Positions 17,852 through 27,632 of a stretch of DNA of 64,000 bases are shown here, in pieces. Within the stretch, counting starts at the first letter, position 1. Each line of letters starts with the position of its first letter. A program made the position numbers and the translations under genes. This DNA comes from Pseudomonadota bacterium (GTDB lineage Bacteria; Myxococcota_A; Polyangia; GCA-2747355), in the NCBI GenBank assembly GCA_016702545.1, contig JADJDT010000014.1, positions 124,001-188,000 of the forward strand, read 5' to 3'. Below the pieces are notes generated by a model that saw only the letters and a list, made by a program, of their open reading frames with translations, was not told the DNA's origin and did not search any database.

Positions 17852-19102
17852 CTAGAAGTTCGTGACCCCTTGGGGGACGAGGTCCTCGTCCAGGACCGTT
17901 CGAACGGCGGCGTGAAGTCTCCGGCTGAGAGGTCCCGCAGGGGCGTTGAGGGCGGTCGTGACGAGCGCGACGTTATTCTGTGAAATCGGTACCCCGTCGT
18001 TAATCGCCTTCTCGAGGGCCACCACGGCTGGCCCAACCACGTTGAGATGGTCAGCGACGCGCCGGTCCAGCGCGGTGGCTCGCGCCCGCGTCATCGACGC
18101 GGTGCGGAAGAACCGGCGCCACTCCCGTTTCTCGAGGAACGTGCCAATAGAAACCCCGCCGTTGGCGGTCGCGAATTGGGCGGCCAAGCCGGTCGTGTAA
18201 TTGGCCGACGTGTGCAGGTGTGCCAGCCCAGCCGGCGCCATGTCTGCCGATTGCAGGACGAGGTCGGCGAGCTCCCGCAGGGCACCCTGGTCGAAGAGCG
18301 GCTTTGCCACCATGGCGCGCGGCGCCGGCTGGCCGCGCTTCATCGACGTCCAGCGCTGGGGCACATCGACCATCAGCGCCCCCAAGGGGGCCACCGCCTT
18401 CGCGGCAACGGCGGCCAGGTTCAAGGCCAGAGTGGCTTTCGCTACGTCCTTCTCTTGCAGTGCGGTCTGCGCCAGGGTCTTCGAAATGGTGGAGAGCTGT
18501 GCCACGATTTCGCCGACTCTTGCAGCGACGCGGGCGTCCGTCTTTTGCAGGTCAACTCCGTGAAGCGTTTGTGCCGCCCGCAACGCCGTAGCCACCCTAA
18601 GCAGAGCTGCATGCAGTTTTCCGTGGACATCGGTGGCGTCCGCGCTGAGGTCTACCGCCTTGAGCGCCTCGAGAGCAGCCAAGGCCGGCTTCTCGAATAG
18701 AGTGCCGCGGCCTGCTCGTTCCGCCCCCTCCACGAGTGTCTGAGCATCGGCTCTTGACATGCCGCTTCTTGAGAGTTGATGGACCAGTTGGTCCTTCTTG
18801 GTCGTAGTGAGCGTCGTCCGCCCGCGCTTGACCGCCTTCAGCTCGCCCTTCGCCTGGTGACGTTCGAGCTGTCTCGTCACCATTCGGTGCGCTCCCTCCA
18901 CTCTACGGCCCAGGGCTCGACCCGCGGCGCTGGCCGCAATCTGGCGCCGAGCGTTTGCCCACGGCCCCGCCGCCGCGGGTTCGGGCGCGGCCGCGGCGAG
19001 CAGGGTGGCTGCGGCGAGGGCGCTGGCGAGGGTGCGCCAGCGGAAGGCCGAGCGGGTGAGGGTGCGTGCAGGCGCGAGGGAAGCGAGGGCTGAGCTGGAC
19101 AT
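17852..19102 (-). CDS. Exported helical protein of unknown function (paralogue 3)
   Basis: 416 residues. The signal peptide TLASALAAATLLAAAAPEPA is followed by a largely alpha-helical chain without membrane helices: ANARRQIAASAAGRALGRRV, KKDQLVHQLSRSGMSRADAQ, LAALEALKAVDLSADATDV, LGALMVDVPQRWTSM and a C-terminal LSRRLHAAVRTVLDEDLVP. It sits in the same cluster and orientation as the gene ending at 16081 and has the same type of leader, but sequence identity is not obvious. Probably periplasmic. No known domain is recognised. Upstream 19103-19373 holds no gene. Confidence 0.65.
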   Translation of the reverse strand: MSSSALASLAPARTLTRSAFRWRTLASALAAATLLAAAAPEPAAAGPWANARRQIAASAAGRALGRRVEGAHRMVTRQLERHQAKGELKAVKRGRTTLTTTKKDQLVHQLSRSGMSRADAQTLVEGAERAGRGTLFEKPALAALEALKAVDLSADATDVHGKLHAALLRVATALRAAQTLHGVDLQKTDARVAARVGEIVAQLSTISKTLAQTALQEKDVAKATLALNLAAVAAKAVAPLGALMVDVPQRWTSMKRGQPAPRAMVAKPLFDQGALRELADLVLQSADMAPAGLAHLHTSANYTTGLAAQFATANGGVSIGTFLEKREWRRFFRTASMTRARATALDRRVADHLNVVGPAVVALEKAINDGVPISQNNVALVTTALNAPAGPLSRRLHAAVRTVLDEDLVPQGVTNF

Positions 19103-19373
19103 CGTGTAACCCCGGTGTTGGCTGGCGGTGCGTCGGGCACCGACCTGCACCCGGCATAAGCACGCACCGTGCCAGCCCGCGCTGTCCTGACCGGACGTGC
19201 GCGCAGGCTGCCAAGGTGATGAAATCATGTACTCTCACGCCCGGGCCACGCAGGATCGCGGTGAACGCCGCGCCTTGGCGGATCCACGCGCCATCCTGGC
19301 GGCAGTCGCGGCCACGGGGCCAGCCCCTGGGCTCGGGGGCGCCGTGTCTGGTGCTGCACCGTCTACTGGGGGC

Positions 19374-20048
19374 CTACTGGCTGCCGTCGGGGCGAGAGAG
19401 CTTCAGGAGCTGCTCGACCAGCGCGTCGCGAAAGGTGGCGAGGGCGCGCTGCTCGGGCGGGGCGGCGCCCAGCTTTGCGGCCAGCGGCTCGACGGGGAAG
19501 TCGCGCAGCAGCCAGGCTAGCGTCGGCGGGGAAAAGCCGCTGTCCTTGCGCGGCGCATCCCGCAAGGCGCGCGGCAGCTCGCCCCCGGCGGCGAGCAGCG
19601 CGCGCACGTCGACCAGGTCGCGCAGCTCGAGGCGTCCCAGCAACGCGCAGAGCTTGTTGACGAGGATCTCGTGCGGGCTGTCGACCTCGATCGACGCGGC
19701 GCCCAGCGCTAGCCGGGCCGGCGGCTCGATCGCCGCGACGCGATCGGCCACCAGATCGAGCACGACGGTTTCCTGTCCGTCCGAAACCCGGAGCTGGACG
19801 AATGCGGGCGAGGTCTGCAGGGTCGAAACGTCCAGCCCCTGCGCATCGAGGCGCTCCCTGACCTGCCTAGCGCTCGCCTCGATGGTTGGCCGTCTCCGCC
19901 AGAAGAGATCGAGGTCGCGAGTGCGCCGGTGGCCGAGGTAGAAGCCTGCGAGCGCCGCACCGCCGCTCAGGGTCCACGGTGGGTCGAGGCCGGCGAGTAG
20001 CACCAGCAGCTGGGTCTGCAGCGGACTAAGCTGGCTTGCGACAGGCAT
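19374..20048 (-). CDS. AbiEii/AbiGii-type nucleotidyltransferase (toxin family)
   Basis: 224 residues with the polymerase-beta nucleotidyltransferase signature SGG (28-30) ... RDLDLFW with metal-binding D45 and D47, followed by conserved DSPHEILVNKLCALLGR and RDLVDVRALL. In AbiE-type systems the enzyme adds nucleotides to tRNA and blocks growth unless neutralised, usually for phage defence. The gene overlaps a small upstream gene by 23 bp, so the two are co-translated. Assignment to the family is firm; activity as a toxin here is inference. Confidence 0.85.
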   Translation of the reverse strand: MPVASQLSPLQTQLLVLLAGLDPPWTLSGGAALAGFYLGHRRTRDLDLFWRRRPTIEASARQVRERLDAQGLDVSTLQTSPAFVQLRVSDGQETVVLDLVADRVAAIEPPARLALGAASIEVDSPHEILVNKLCALLGRLELRDLVDVRALLAAGGELPRALRDAPRKDSGFSPPTLAWLLRDFPVEPLAAKLGAAPPEQRALATFRDALVEQLLKLSRPDGSQ

Positions 20049-20364
20049 GGCCGTCCTGGTCGGCGATGGCGTCGATGATACCCCAGCGCTGCAGCAGCCA
20101 GCGCCAGAAGGGGCCCTTGTCGCCCAGGCGCTGCGCGATCGCCGGCCATTGCTGCCGCAGCTCGGCGGGGTCGACGAGCTGGAACACGTCGTCGGGCTTG
20201 GCCTGCCGCAGCAGCTTGGCCCAGAGATAGTTGCGCCAGGCGGCGTCCTCCGACCGCAACCCCGCCTTCAGCTCGTCCAGCGTCAGCTCGGTGTCCCACA
20301 GGAAGTAAGGACGCCCGCGTTCGTCGAGCCAGCGGTCGGCTGGTGTGGGGCAGAGCAGCGACAT
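20026..20364 (-). CDS. Small partner protein of the AbiEii-like nucleotidyltransferase (putative antitoxin)
   Basis: 112 residues, acidic and Trp-rich, soluble: RPYFLWDTELTLDELKAGL, then DAAWRNYLWAKLLRQAKPDD and a C-terminal GPFWRWLLQRWG. No DNA-binding motif is obvious, unlike classical AbiEi. It overlaps the nucleotidyltransferase start by 23 bp, and small proteins of this style are commonly found directly before AbiEii-like genes, so an antitoxin or cofactor role is inferred. The ATG at 20364 is preferred over the TTG four codons upstream, with GAAGGCG preceding it. Confidence 0.7.
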   Translation of the reverse strand: MSLLCPTPADRWLDERGRPYFLWDTELTLDELKAGLRSEDAAWRNYLWAKLLRQAKPDDVFQLVDPAELRQQWPAIAQRLGDKGPFWRWLLQRWGIIDAIADQDGHACRKPA

Positions 20365-20468
20365 GGTCGCCTTCAACCATGCGGCGCGGTCGGTCCCGAC
20401 GCAAGGGCGAAGGCGCAGCGTGTCGCTGGCTCAGCGAGTAGGCACAGGTCCGGCGGCTCACGTTCGCC

Positions 20469-22031
20469 TCAGTAGGCCTTCGCCACCACGGCGCGTTGGG
20501 CGACGGGCTCGCCGGTGATGATGCACTTGCCGGGGCCGTCGTGGGCGTCGACCAGGGGTAGGCAGCGCACGCTGGCCTTCAGCTCCTTGATCTTCGCGTC
20601 GCAGGCGGCGTCGTCCTTGAGATGGACCATCACGAACTTGCCGCCGCCCTGCTCGGCGCTGGCGGGTTCGAGGATCGCCGCCAGCTCCTCGAAGCTGTTG
20701 GCGAGCACGGTGTGCTCGCGCAGGCGCTGGCGCGCGCGGTCGAGCAGCTCGCGCTGCATCGCCTCCAGCTCGGCCAGCACGCGCTCGGGCAGCCCCGCCA
20801 GCGGCAGGGTCTGCTTGGCGGCGGCATCGCGGCGCTTGCACACGGCCTGGCCGGCGGCCAGGTCGCGCGGCCCCAGCTCGAGGCGCAGGGGCACGCCGCG
20901 CTGCTCCCAGTGGAAGTACTTGAAGCCGGGCTTGTAGCCCTCGCGGTCGTCGACCTCGACGCTCAGCGCCTGACCCGCGAGGCGCTGCGCGCGTAGGTCG
21001 GTGGCCAGCCGCTGCGCCTGCTCGAGCACCGCGGCGCGCTCCTCGTCGCTGCGGTAGATCGGCACGATGACGACGTGGATCGGCGCCAGGCGCGGCGGCA
21101 GCACCAGGCCCTGGTCATCCGAGTGCGACATGATCAGCCCGCCGATCAGGCGCGTGCTGACGCCCCAGCTCGTCTGCCAGACGTAGTCGAGCTCCTTGTC
21201 CTTGTTCTGGAAGCGCACGTTGAAGGCCTTGCCGAAGTTCTGGCCCAGGTCGTGGCTGGTGCCCGCCTGCAAGGCCAGGCCATTCTGCATCATCGCCTCG
21301 ATGGCGAAGCTGTGCACCGCGCCGGCGAACTTTTCGGCCTGCGTCTTGCGGCCCTGGATCACCGGCATCGCCATCACGCTCTCGGCGAAGTCGGCGTAGA
21401 CGCCGAGCATGCGCAGCGTCTCGGCGCGCGCCTCCTCGGCCGTGGCGTGCGCCGTGTGGCCCTCCTGCCAGAGGAACTCGGTCGTGCGCAGGAAGAGCCG
21501 CGTGCGCAGCTCCCAGCGCACGACGTTGGCCCACTGGTTGATGAGCAGCGGCAGATCGCGCCAGCTCTCGATCCAGCGCGCGAAGAAGTGCCCGATGATC
21601 GTCTCCGAGGTCGGCCGGATGACGTAGGGCTCCTCGAGGGTCTTGCCGCCGCCGATCGTCACCACCGCCAGCTCGGGCGAGAAGCCCTCGACGTGCTCCG
21701 CTTCCCGGCGCAGGAAGCTCTCGGGGATCAGCAGCGGGAAGTAGGCGTTCTTGTGCCCGGTCTCCTTGAAGCGGCGATCGAGGTCGGCCTGGATCTTCTC
21801 CCAGATCGCATAGCCGTGCGGCTTGATCACCATCGCGCCCTTGACCACCTCGGCCGCCTCCGCCAGGTCGCCCTGCCGGATCACGTCCTGATACCAGGCC
21901 GCGAAGTCCTCGGTGCGCGCCGTAATCTTGTCGCTTTGGCCACTCGTAGCCGGACGGCCCGCTGAACGACCCTCCCCCGCGCGGGCGCCACCGCCCTGCT
22001 GCTTGCCCTTGTCGGAATCGCTCTGGCTCAC
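20469..22031 (-). CDS. proS: Prolyl-tRNA synthetase (archaeal/eukaryote-like type)
   Basis: Charges tRNA-Pro in the cytoplasm. 520 residues after a Gly/Lys/Ser-rich leader. Class II motifs are visible: motif 2 RPTSETIIGHFFARWI with LPLLINQWANVVRWELRTRLFLRTTEFLWQEGHTAHATAEEA, and motif 3 GLIMSHSDDQGLVLPPRLAP. The anticodon-binding domain (VVIVPIYRSDEERAAVL) and the C-terminal zinc-type domain follow, ending in a Tyr (VAKAY) as in type 3 ProRS. There is no editing insertion between motifs 2 and 3, which separates it from the E. coli type. The GTG at 22031 is chosen for GGAGGGG just upstream; an ATG nine codons earlier is possible. Confidence 0.96.
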   Translation of the reverse strand: MSQSDSDKGKQQGGGARAGEGRSAGRPATSGQSDKITARTEDFAAWYQDVIRQGDLAEAAEVVKGAMVIKPHGYAIWEKIQADLDRRFKETGHKNAYFPLLIPESFLRREAEHVEGFSPELAVVTIGGGKTLEEPYVIRPTSETIIGHFFARWIESWRDLPLLINQWANVVRWELRTRLFLRTTEFLWQEGHTAHATAEEARAETLRMLGVYADFAESVMAMPVIQGRKTQAEKFAGAVHSFAIEAMMQNGLALQAGTSHDLGQNFGKAFNVRFQNKDKELDYVWQTSWGVSTRLIGGLIMSHSDDQGLVLPPRLAPIHVVIVPIYRSDEERAAVLEQAQRLATDLRAQRLAGQALSVEVDDREGYKPGFKYFHWEQRGVPLRLELGPRDLAAGQAVCKRRDAAAKQTLPLAGLPERVLAELEAMQRELLDRARQRLREHTVLANSFEELAAILEPASAEQGGGKFVMVHLKDDAACDAKIKELKASVRCLPLVDAHDGPGKCIITGEPVAQRAVVAKAY

Positions 22032-22124
22032 GTGTTTCGCCCCTCCGCGCCGACACATAGCCCTGGAGGCGCCCGGCGCGCAAGCGACGCGCGCGCGGCA
22101 CCCCTACGCGACCGCGATCCCGCC

Positions 22125-22193
22125 GACGTGGTCGTTGACGGCGACGTGGTCGTTGACGGCGACGACCCCGACCACGACCCCGACCACGACCAC
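22125..22193. repeat. Tandem repeats in the proS leader
   Basis: An 18-bp unit (GACGTGGTCGTTGACGGC) occurs twice, followed by GACCCCGACCAC twice. GTGGTCG and CGACCAC also make the segment self-complementary. It lies between the end of the PafA-like gene and proS and encodes no supported protein. Confidence 0.8.
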
Positions 22194-22262
22194 GCGCCGG
22201 CACGCGAGCACCGACGGGTCCGCCAAGGCCCGCGATCGTTCAGAGCGAGGTGGCTCACGCGC

Positions 22263-23884
22263 TCAGGGCAGCAGCGAGCGTTGGCCGCCGAGGGGCTCGC
22301 GTGTCCCCAGCAGCTCGGCCAGGGTGGCCGCCACGCGCAGCGCCGAGACCTCTTCGTCGTGGCGCGCGGGCGCCAGGCCGGGGCTCGCGATCAGCAGCGG
22401 TACGAGCGCGTCATCGTCGTTCGGCGAGCCGTGCGAGGTCGTCTGTTGCCGATCGTCGGAGACGAAGGCGTGGGGGCCCGTGCCGAAGATCAGCTCGCCC
22501 GAAACCTGCGGATAGACCGCGCGGCACCTCGCGGCCGCGGTCGTGGCCCGCGTCTCGCAGTCGCCAGTGACGCTGGCGCTCGGTACGGCAAAGGCGATGC
22601 CCGGCAGGCGGGCGATGCTCTGCGCCACCTGGGCGACCAGCTCGGCTTGCCGCGCCGCGGGAAGAGCGCGGGCGGCGCGCGCGAGGTAGATGTAGGGCAC
22701 GTCGGCGGCCGCGATCCAGTGGCCCGCTCCCAGCAGGCGGAGGGCGGCCTGCTCCGCCGCGCCAATGATCGTCTCGGGGAGGATGCGCTCTGGTCCACGA
22801 CCGCCGATGCCGCGCGTGGCCCCGTGATCGCTCGTCAACACGACGCTGTAGCCGTCCGCGCCGTAGCGGCGGTCGAGCCGCGCCAGCAGCCGCCCCAGCA
22901 GCCGATCGAGGCGCAAGAAGACGTCGAGGGTCTCCCACGACTCCTGGCCCCAGGCGTGCCCGACCTTGTCGTGGGTCGAGAAGCTGACCGCCAGCAGGTC
23001 AGCCGTTGCGCGGCGGGGCTCGCGCGCCAGGCGGTCGACGGCGGCCAGCGTGGCCTCCAGCAGCAGCTCGTCGGCCAGCGGGGTGCGCTCGACCAGCTTG
23101 TTCGCGGCGGGCCCGACCGCCACCCCGTGCGGAAAGACGCGGCCCAGCGGATGGTCGGCGGGCTCATCCGAATCGTCGTCCAGGCCGCCCCAGAGCCGCA
23201 ACAGCTCGGGGTGCAGCGCGTCCCAGCGATAGGGCAGCCAGCGCTGTACCGGCGGCAGCCCCGCCGCCCAGTCTGGCAGGGTGGTGGCGTAGTAACGGCT
23301 GGTGGTCATCCGCCCGGCTGCGCGTCGTACCAGAGCGCCAGCGTCGGCCGCTTCCCGCCCATCATCACCGCGGCGCGGTCCTTGACGCTCAGCGCCAGCA
23401 CCTGCCCGCCACGCTGTCGGACGCCGTCGCTGACCGTCGCGACGCGCAGCGCCCGCGGCGAGACGCCCGCCGCTTCGGGGGCGTCGAGGACCGGGTAGGC
23501 GGGGTCGAAGGTCACCGGCAGCAGCTTATCGGTGGCGCGGTCGAGGTGGCGGTTACTGACGATCCCCGACTGCGCGGGTGCCGCGCCGCTGACCAGCGCG
23601 GCATGCCCGACGGCGGTGAGCGTCGCCGCGTAGGGGAAGCGTAGGCGCGAGAAGAGCACGCCGCGGTCGAGCAGGCGGCGCAGGCCCTCACGCGCGAGCG
23701 GTGCGCGCGTCGCGAAGGCCCAGCTCGGTAGCTGATCGATCACCACCAGGACGACGAGGCGCGACGGCTGCGCCCGGACGCTCGGCGGCGGCGGGGTCGG
23801 GCCCGTGTGCGGTGCTCCCGATCGCACGCTCGCGCTGCAGCCGACCAAGATCCCCAGGACGATGCCGTACGCTGCCCTTCGCAT
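22263..23884 (-). CDS. PafA-like alkaline phosphatase, lipoprotein, frameshifted
   Basis: Alkaline phosphatase superfamily enzyme hydrolysing phosphomonoesters outside the inner membrane. The start at 23884 gives a lipoprotein signal with lipobox LVGC. Seen in order: first metal Asp in VVIDQLPSWAF; nucleophile Thr in YAATLTAVGHAALVSG; GIVSNRHLD; then, in another frame, FSTHDKVGHAWGQES (D and H ligands), TSDHGATRG (D and H) and TSHGSPNDDDALVPLL (H ligand). The frame breaks near 23310 between ALWYDAQPGG and MTTSRYYA; one extra G restores a 540-residue protein, typical of PafA. All catalytic residues survive, so an assembly indel is likely. Confidence 0.85.
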
Positions 23885-24131
23885 GACGCTTCTGCTCGCT
23901 CCTTGCTGGCGTGGCCGCGGCCCCGGCCTGCTCGCCGAGCGCAACGTTCCGGCAAGGCCGCCCGCAAATCAACAGCAATCGCTTCGCCGCCGCCCCCTGA
24001 TCGTCTATCATCCGCGCCCCGATCGGCCGGGCGCACGCGAGTGTGGCGCGGGGCGAGGAGGGGACGCGCGAAGTCGTGCGCGCGTGGCAGCGGTCTGACT
24101 CCGTGGGGCAGCGTCCCTGCGAGCTAGGGAC

Positions 24132-24554
24132 GTGAACGTGGGCAACGTAGGCGCCGATATCGAGTCGATCTGTGGCAAGTGCGGTGACGTCTGGCACGTC
24201 GTGGTGGCCAAGGTGGGTCAGCGCGTCGCCAAGGTGCAGTGCAAGCAGTGCGGAGGCCTGCACGGCTACCGTCCACCCGGCGGGCTCGCCAAGAGCGCGC
24301 CGAGTCGGACGCGGCGTAGCAGCCCGGCCGCCGGAGCGCGTGCGCCCGGGCGGTCGGTGACGGCGGGTCCGCTGGTGGCGGTGGACCTGAGCAAGCCGCT
24401 GCGCAGCTACCGCATCCAGGAGAGCTTCGCCGTCGGCGACCGGCTGCTGCACCCGACCTTCGGCGAGGGTGTCGTGGAGCTGATCATCGGGCCGCAGAAG
24501 GTCCAGGTCGCCTTCGTCGGGGCGCGGCGGGTGCTGGCGCAGAACTACGCCTGA
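24132..24554 (+). CDS. Small zinc-ribbon protein with C-terminal Tudor-like segment
   Basis: 140 residues. Residues ~14-41 carry two Cys pairs, CGKC and CKQCGG, a probable zinc ribbon. A basic Ser/Arg/Pro linker follows. The C-terminal ~45 residues (YRIQESFAVGDRLLHPTFGE then GVVELIIGPQKVQVAF) look like the small beta-barrel found at the end of UvrD/PcrA helicases and in CarD-like RNA-polymerase binders. Cytoplasmic; a nucleic-acid or RNA-polymerase role is inferred. The start is GTG. It converges on the permease gene with a 4-bp gap. Confidence 0.75.
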   Translation: MNVGNVGADIESICGKCGDVWHVVVAKVGQRVAKVQCKQCGGLHGYRPPGGLAKSAPSRTRRSSPAAGARAPGRSVTAGPLVAVDLSKPLRSYRIQESFAVGDRLLHPTFGEGVVELIIGPQKVQVAFVGARRVLAQNYA

Positions 24555-24558
24555 GCGC

Positions 24559-25721
24559 TCACGCGCGAATGGCCTCGGCGGCGACCGTGCGCGCCGCCCG
24601 CAGCGCCGGCCATAGGCCTCCCAGCAGGCCCATGCCGCAGCCGAAGAGCAGTGCCGTGGCGATGATGCCGGGCGTGGGCACGAAGCGGAAGATCATCTCG
24701 CTCCAGCCCGAGAAGTCCATCAGCGGCAGCTCGGCGAGGCTCAGCAGCAGCGCGGCGCTGACGCCGATCGCGCCGCCGATCAGCGCCAGCAGCGTGGACT
24801 CGAGCAGAAACGAGCCGAGCACGGCGGGGCGGCTGAAGCCCAGCGCGCGCAGCGTGCCGATCTCACGCCGGCGCTGCGCCACCGCCGCGTGCATCGTGAT
24901 CGTGGCGCCGATCATCGCGCCGAGGGCGAAGAAGACCGCGATCGCCACGCCGAGCCCGCCGATGAACGCCGCGGTGCCCTCGCTTTGCTTGGCGTAGTAG
25001 TCGGCCTCGCGCAGCGCCTCGAGCTGCAGGCGCTGGTCGCTCTCGACCGCGGCCTTGAAGCCGTCGAACTGACTGGGCGACGCCAGCCGCACGCGCGCCA
25101 GCGAGAAGGTCGCTTCGCGGCCGAAGGCGGTGCGCACGACGTCCAGATCGCCCCAGATCTCCGACTCGAACGAGGCGCCGCCAGCGGCGAAGACGCCGAC
25201 CACCTGCACCGGGCGGTTCTTCTTCAGCTCGAAGCGCCCGCCGAGCTGCAGGCCTTGAAGCGTCCGACCAGGCGCTGGCCCAGGACGACCTCGGCGGTGC
25301 CGGGCCGGGGCGGGCGACCGGCGACGATGCGCCACTCGGGGTGGAAATGCAGCGCCGCCGGCGGGATGCCCCGCAGGCGTACGTTCGAGACATAGGGGCC
25401 GCCGGGCTTCTCCAGCAAGATGACGACCATCACCTCGCCGTGAGCGAGGGGGCCGTCGCTGCCGCGTGCGACCCCCGGTGCGGCCGCAAGTAGCCCGAGG
25501 TGCTGTTGATCGAAGTAGCTCGCCAGCTCGCCGTCGCTGCCCTTGCGCAGCACCACCACGCTGTCGGCGCTACCGCCGGCGCGAAAGGTGCGCTCGATGC
25601 CCTGCACCAGCATCAACGCCGCCGCCAGCACGAAGACCACCAGCGCGAGGCCGAGCACGGTGAAGGCGCTGGTGGCGCGCCGCGCCCGCAGCGAGCGCAG
25701 GTTGTAGATCAGCGGGACCAT
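24559..25721 (-). CDS. ABC transporter permease (FtsX/MacB-like), frameshifted
   Basis: Second permease of the export operon. N-terminal helix (ATSAFTVLGLALVVFVLAAA), a periplasmic MacB-type core (VSNVRLRGIPPAALHFHPEW, VQVVGVFAAGGASFESEIWG), then three C-terminal helices with AQRRREIGTLRALGFSRPAV, the FtsX-family coupling motif. The frame breaks near 25254 after GQRLVGRFK; one missing G restores GLQLGGRFELKK and a 387-residue protein. The start ATG overlaps the stop of the preceding permease by one base (TGATG). Confidence 0.88.
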
Positions 25722-26892
25722 CAGCCGACCCTCCGCAGCGCGTCGACCACGCGCAGTCGCAAGGCCCGATAGGCCGGGAGGGCTGCCGCCAGCGCGCCGA
25801 GCAGCAGCCCGAGCAAGAGCGCCTGGACGCTGGTCTGCCAGGGCACGCGGAAGTGCGGAAACATGCCGCCCATGTTCTCCTCGACGAAGCGGCCGAGACC
25901 CTGGTCGATCAGGGGCAGGGCCAGCAGCACGCCGAGCGCGGCCCCCAGCAGGCCCGTGGCCATCCCTTCGCCGAGGATCAGCAGCGCGATGCGCCGCGGC
26001 GTGAAGCCGACCGCTCGCAGCATGCCGAACTCGGCCGTGCGCTCGCGCACCCCATCGCGATCGTGTTGCCGAGGATCAGCGCCATGATCAAGATGATCAC
26101 CACCGAGACCAGGTCGATCGCGCCGAGCACTGCGCCGAACATGCCGAGGAACGAGGTGTTCATCTCGCGCTCGCTCATCGTCACCGTCTGCTGCTCCTCG
26201 CTCTCGAACATCCGGTCGATCTGCTGGCTCAGCGTGGCGCTGCGCCGCGGGTCGCTGACGCGGCAGACCATCCAGCCGAGCTGATCGCGTTGGGCCGGCA
26301 GCAAGCCCGGCCAGTCGTTGAGGTAGTCCCAGCGGAAGACGAAGGTCGAGCGATCGACCGCCTTGCGGGTGGCCTGATAGATGCCTCGGACCGTGAACTG
26401 CCAGCTGCCGGGGAAGATCGTGCCGCGCAGCGTGACGCGGTCGCCGAGCTTCCAGCCGAAGCGCGCCGCTATCGCGTCGCCGACGACCGCGGCCTGGCGG
26501 TCCTGGCGGAAGGCGGCGAGCTGCTCGGGCGGCAGCGCCATGTCGTCGTAGACGCCGAAGAAGCTGTCCTTGTCGACGGCGATCGTGGCGAAGAACTCCT
26601 TGTCCGGCACCGGATGCTTGCCGCCGAACCAGTTGGCGAAGGTGGCCGACTTGACGCCGGGCACCGCGCGCACGCGCTCCATGTAGCGGAGCGGCAGCGG
26701 CATGATGAAGGTCACCTTGTGCCGTGTGGCAATGCGGTCCTGCGCCGAGTGCTCGGCCGCCGAGAGCCAGCTCCCCACGACGGTGCGGAGCGCCGTGAAG
26801 GTGATCACGGCGACGGCCACGCCGAGCAGCGTCAAGGCGGTGCGGCCGCGCTGATGGCGCAGGTTGCGCAGCGCCAGCAAGACCCACTTCAC
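25721..26892 (-). CDS. ABC transporter permease (FtsX/MacB-like), frameshifted
   Basis: First permease of the operon. N-terminal KWVLLALRNLRHQRGRTALT and a helix, a periplasmic core (FANWFGGKHPVPDKEFFATI; GDRVTLRGTIFPGSWQFTV), and C-terminal helices with RERTAEFGMLRAVGFTPRRI. Near 26051 the run of G after NTIAM is one base short; adding it joins GNTIAMG to VRERTAEF and gives 390 residues. The GTG start overlaps the ATPase stop (GTGA), so it is translationally coupled. Together with the other permease it should form a heterodimeric, ATP-driven mechanotransmitter like MacB or LolCE. Confidence 0.88.
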
Positions 26893-27617
26893 GTCAGCGC
26901 CCCCTTGTCCAGTCGCCGCAGCACCGTCGCGCGCTGGGCCGCCACCGGGTCGTGCGTGACCATCAACACGGTCTTGCCGAGCTCCTGGTTCAGGCGCTGC
27001 AGCAGCTCGAGCACCTCGTCGGCGCTGTGGCGATCGAGCTCGCCGGTCGGCTCGTCGGCGACGATGATGCGGGGGTCGTGGACGATCGCGCGTGCCACGC
27101 TGACGCGCTGCTCCTGGCCGCCCGAGAGCTGGCGCGGGAAGTGGTTGGCGCGATCGGCGAGCCCCACCAGGCGCAGCGCCGTCTGCGCGCGTTCGCGGCG
27201 CTCGCCCGCGCGCAGCTTGGTCAAGAGCAAGGGTAGCTCGACGTTCTGCGCCGCGGTCAGCACCGGCAGCAGGTTGAAGGACTGGAAGACGAAGCCAATA
27301 TTCTGTGCGCGCCAGCGCGCGAGCGCGCCGTCGCCGAGCTGGTCGAGGCGAGTGCCGGCGACCTCGAGCTCGCCCGCACTCGGTTGGTCGAGCCCCGCCA
27401 GCAGGTTGAGCAAGGTGGTCTTGCCCGAGCCCGAGGGGCCCATCAACGCCTCGAAGGCGCCGTCGGCCACCTCCAGATCGAGCGCCTGCAGCACGTGCAG
27501 CGGCTCCTTGCCGCGCCAGTACGTCTTGCTCACGCCGCGCAGCCGCACGATCGGCGGCTTGGCGCCCGTCGTCGGGGCGGTCGTTGGGGCGGTCGGGGCT
27601 CCAGGGTCGTTGCTCAC
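26889..27617 (-). CDS. ABC transporter ATP-binding protein (MacB/LolD type)
   Basis: 242 residues with a complete nucleotide-binding domain: Walker A GPSGSGKTTLLN (~62-73), Q-loop FVFQSFNLLPVLTA, signature LSGGQEQRVSVARA, Walker B RIIVADEPTGELD and H-loop MVTHD. The ADEPTGELDRHS wording is typical of the LolD/MacB/FtsE branch. The N-terminus is a low-complexity Ala/Pro/Thr stretch. The GTG start at 27617 has AAGGAG eight bases upstream. It powers the two downstream permeases; the adaptor gene lies upstream beyond an inverted-repeat element. Confidence 0.95.
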   Translation of the reverse strand: MSNDPGAPTAPTTAPTTGAKPPIVRLRGVSKTYWRGKEPLHVLQALDLEVADGAFEALMGPSGSGKTTLLNLLAGLDQPSAGELEVAGTRLDQLGDGALARWRAQNIGFVFQSFNLLPVLTAAQNVELPLLLTKLRAGERRERAQTALRLVGLADRANHFPRQLSGGQEQRVSVARAIVHDPRIIVADEPTGELDRHSADEVLELLQRLNQELGKTVLMVTHDPVAAQRATVLRRLDKGALT

Positions 27618-27632
27618 GTCGACTACTCCTTC

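Noticed and set aside
22125..22193. Possible T-box or other proS leader riboswitch
   Set aside because: Only simple tandem repeats are present; no T-box sequence or specifier-loop structure, and T-boxes are not expected in this lineage.
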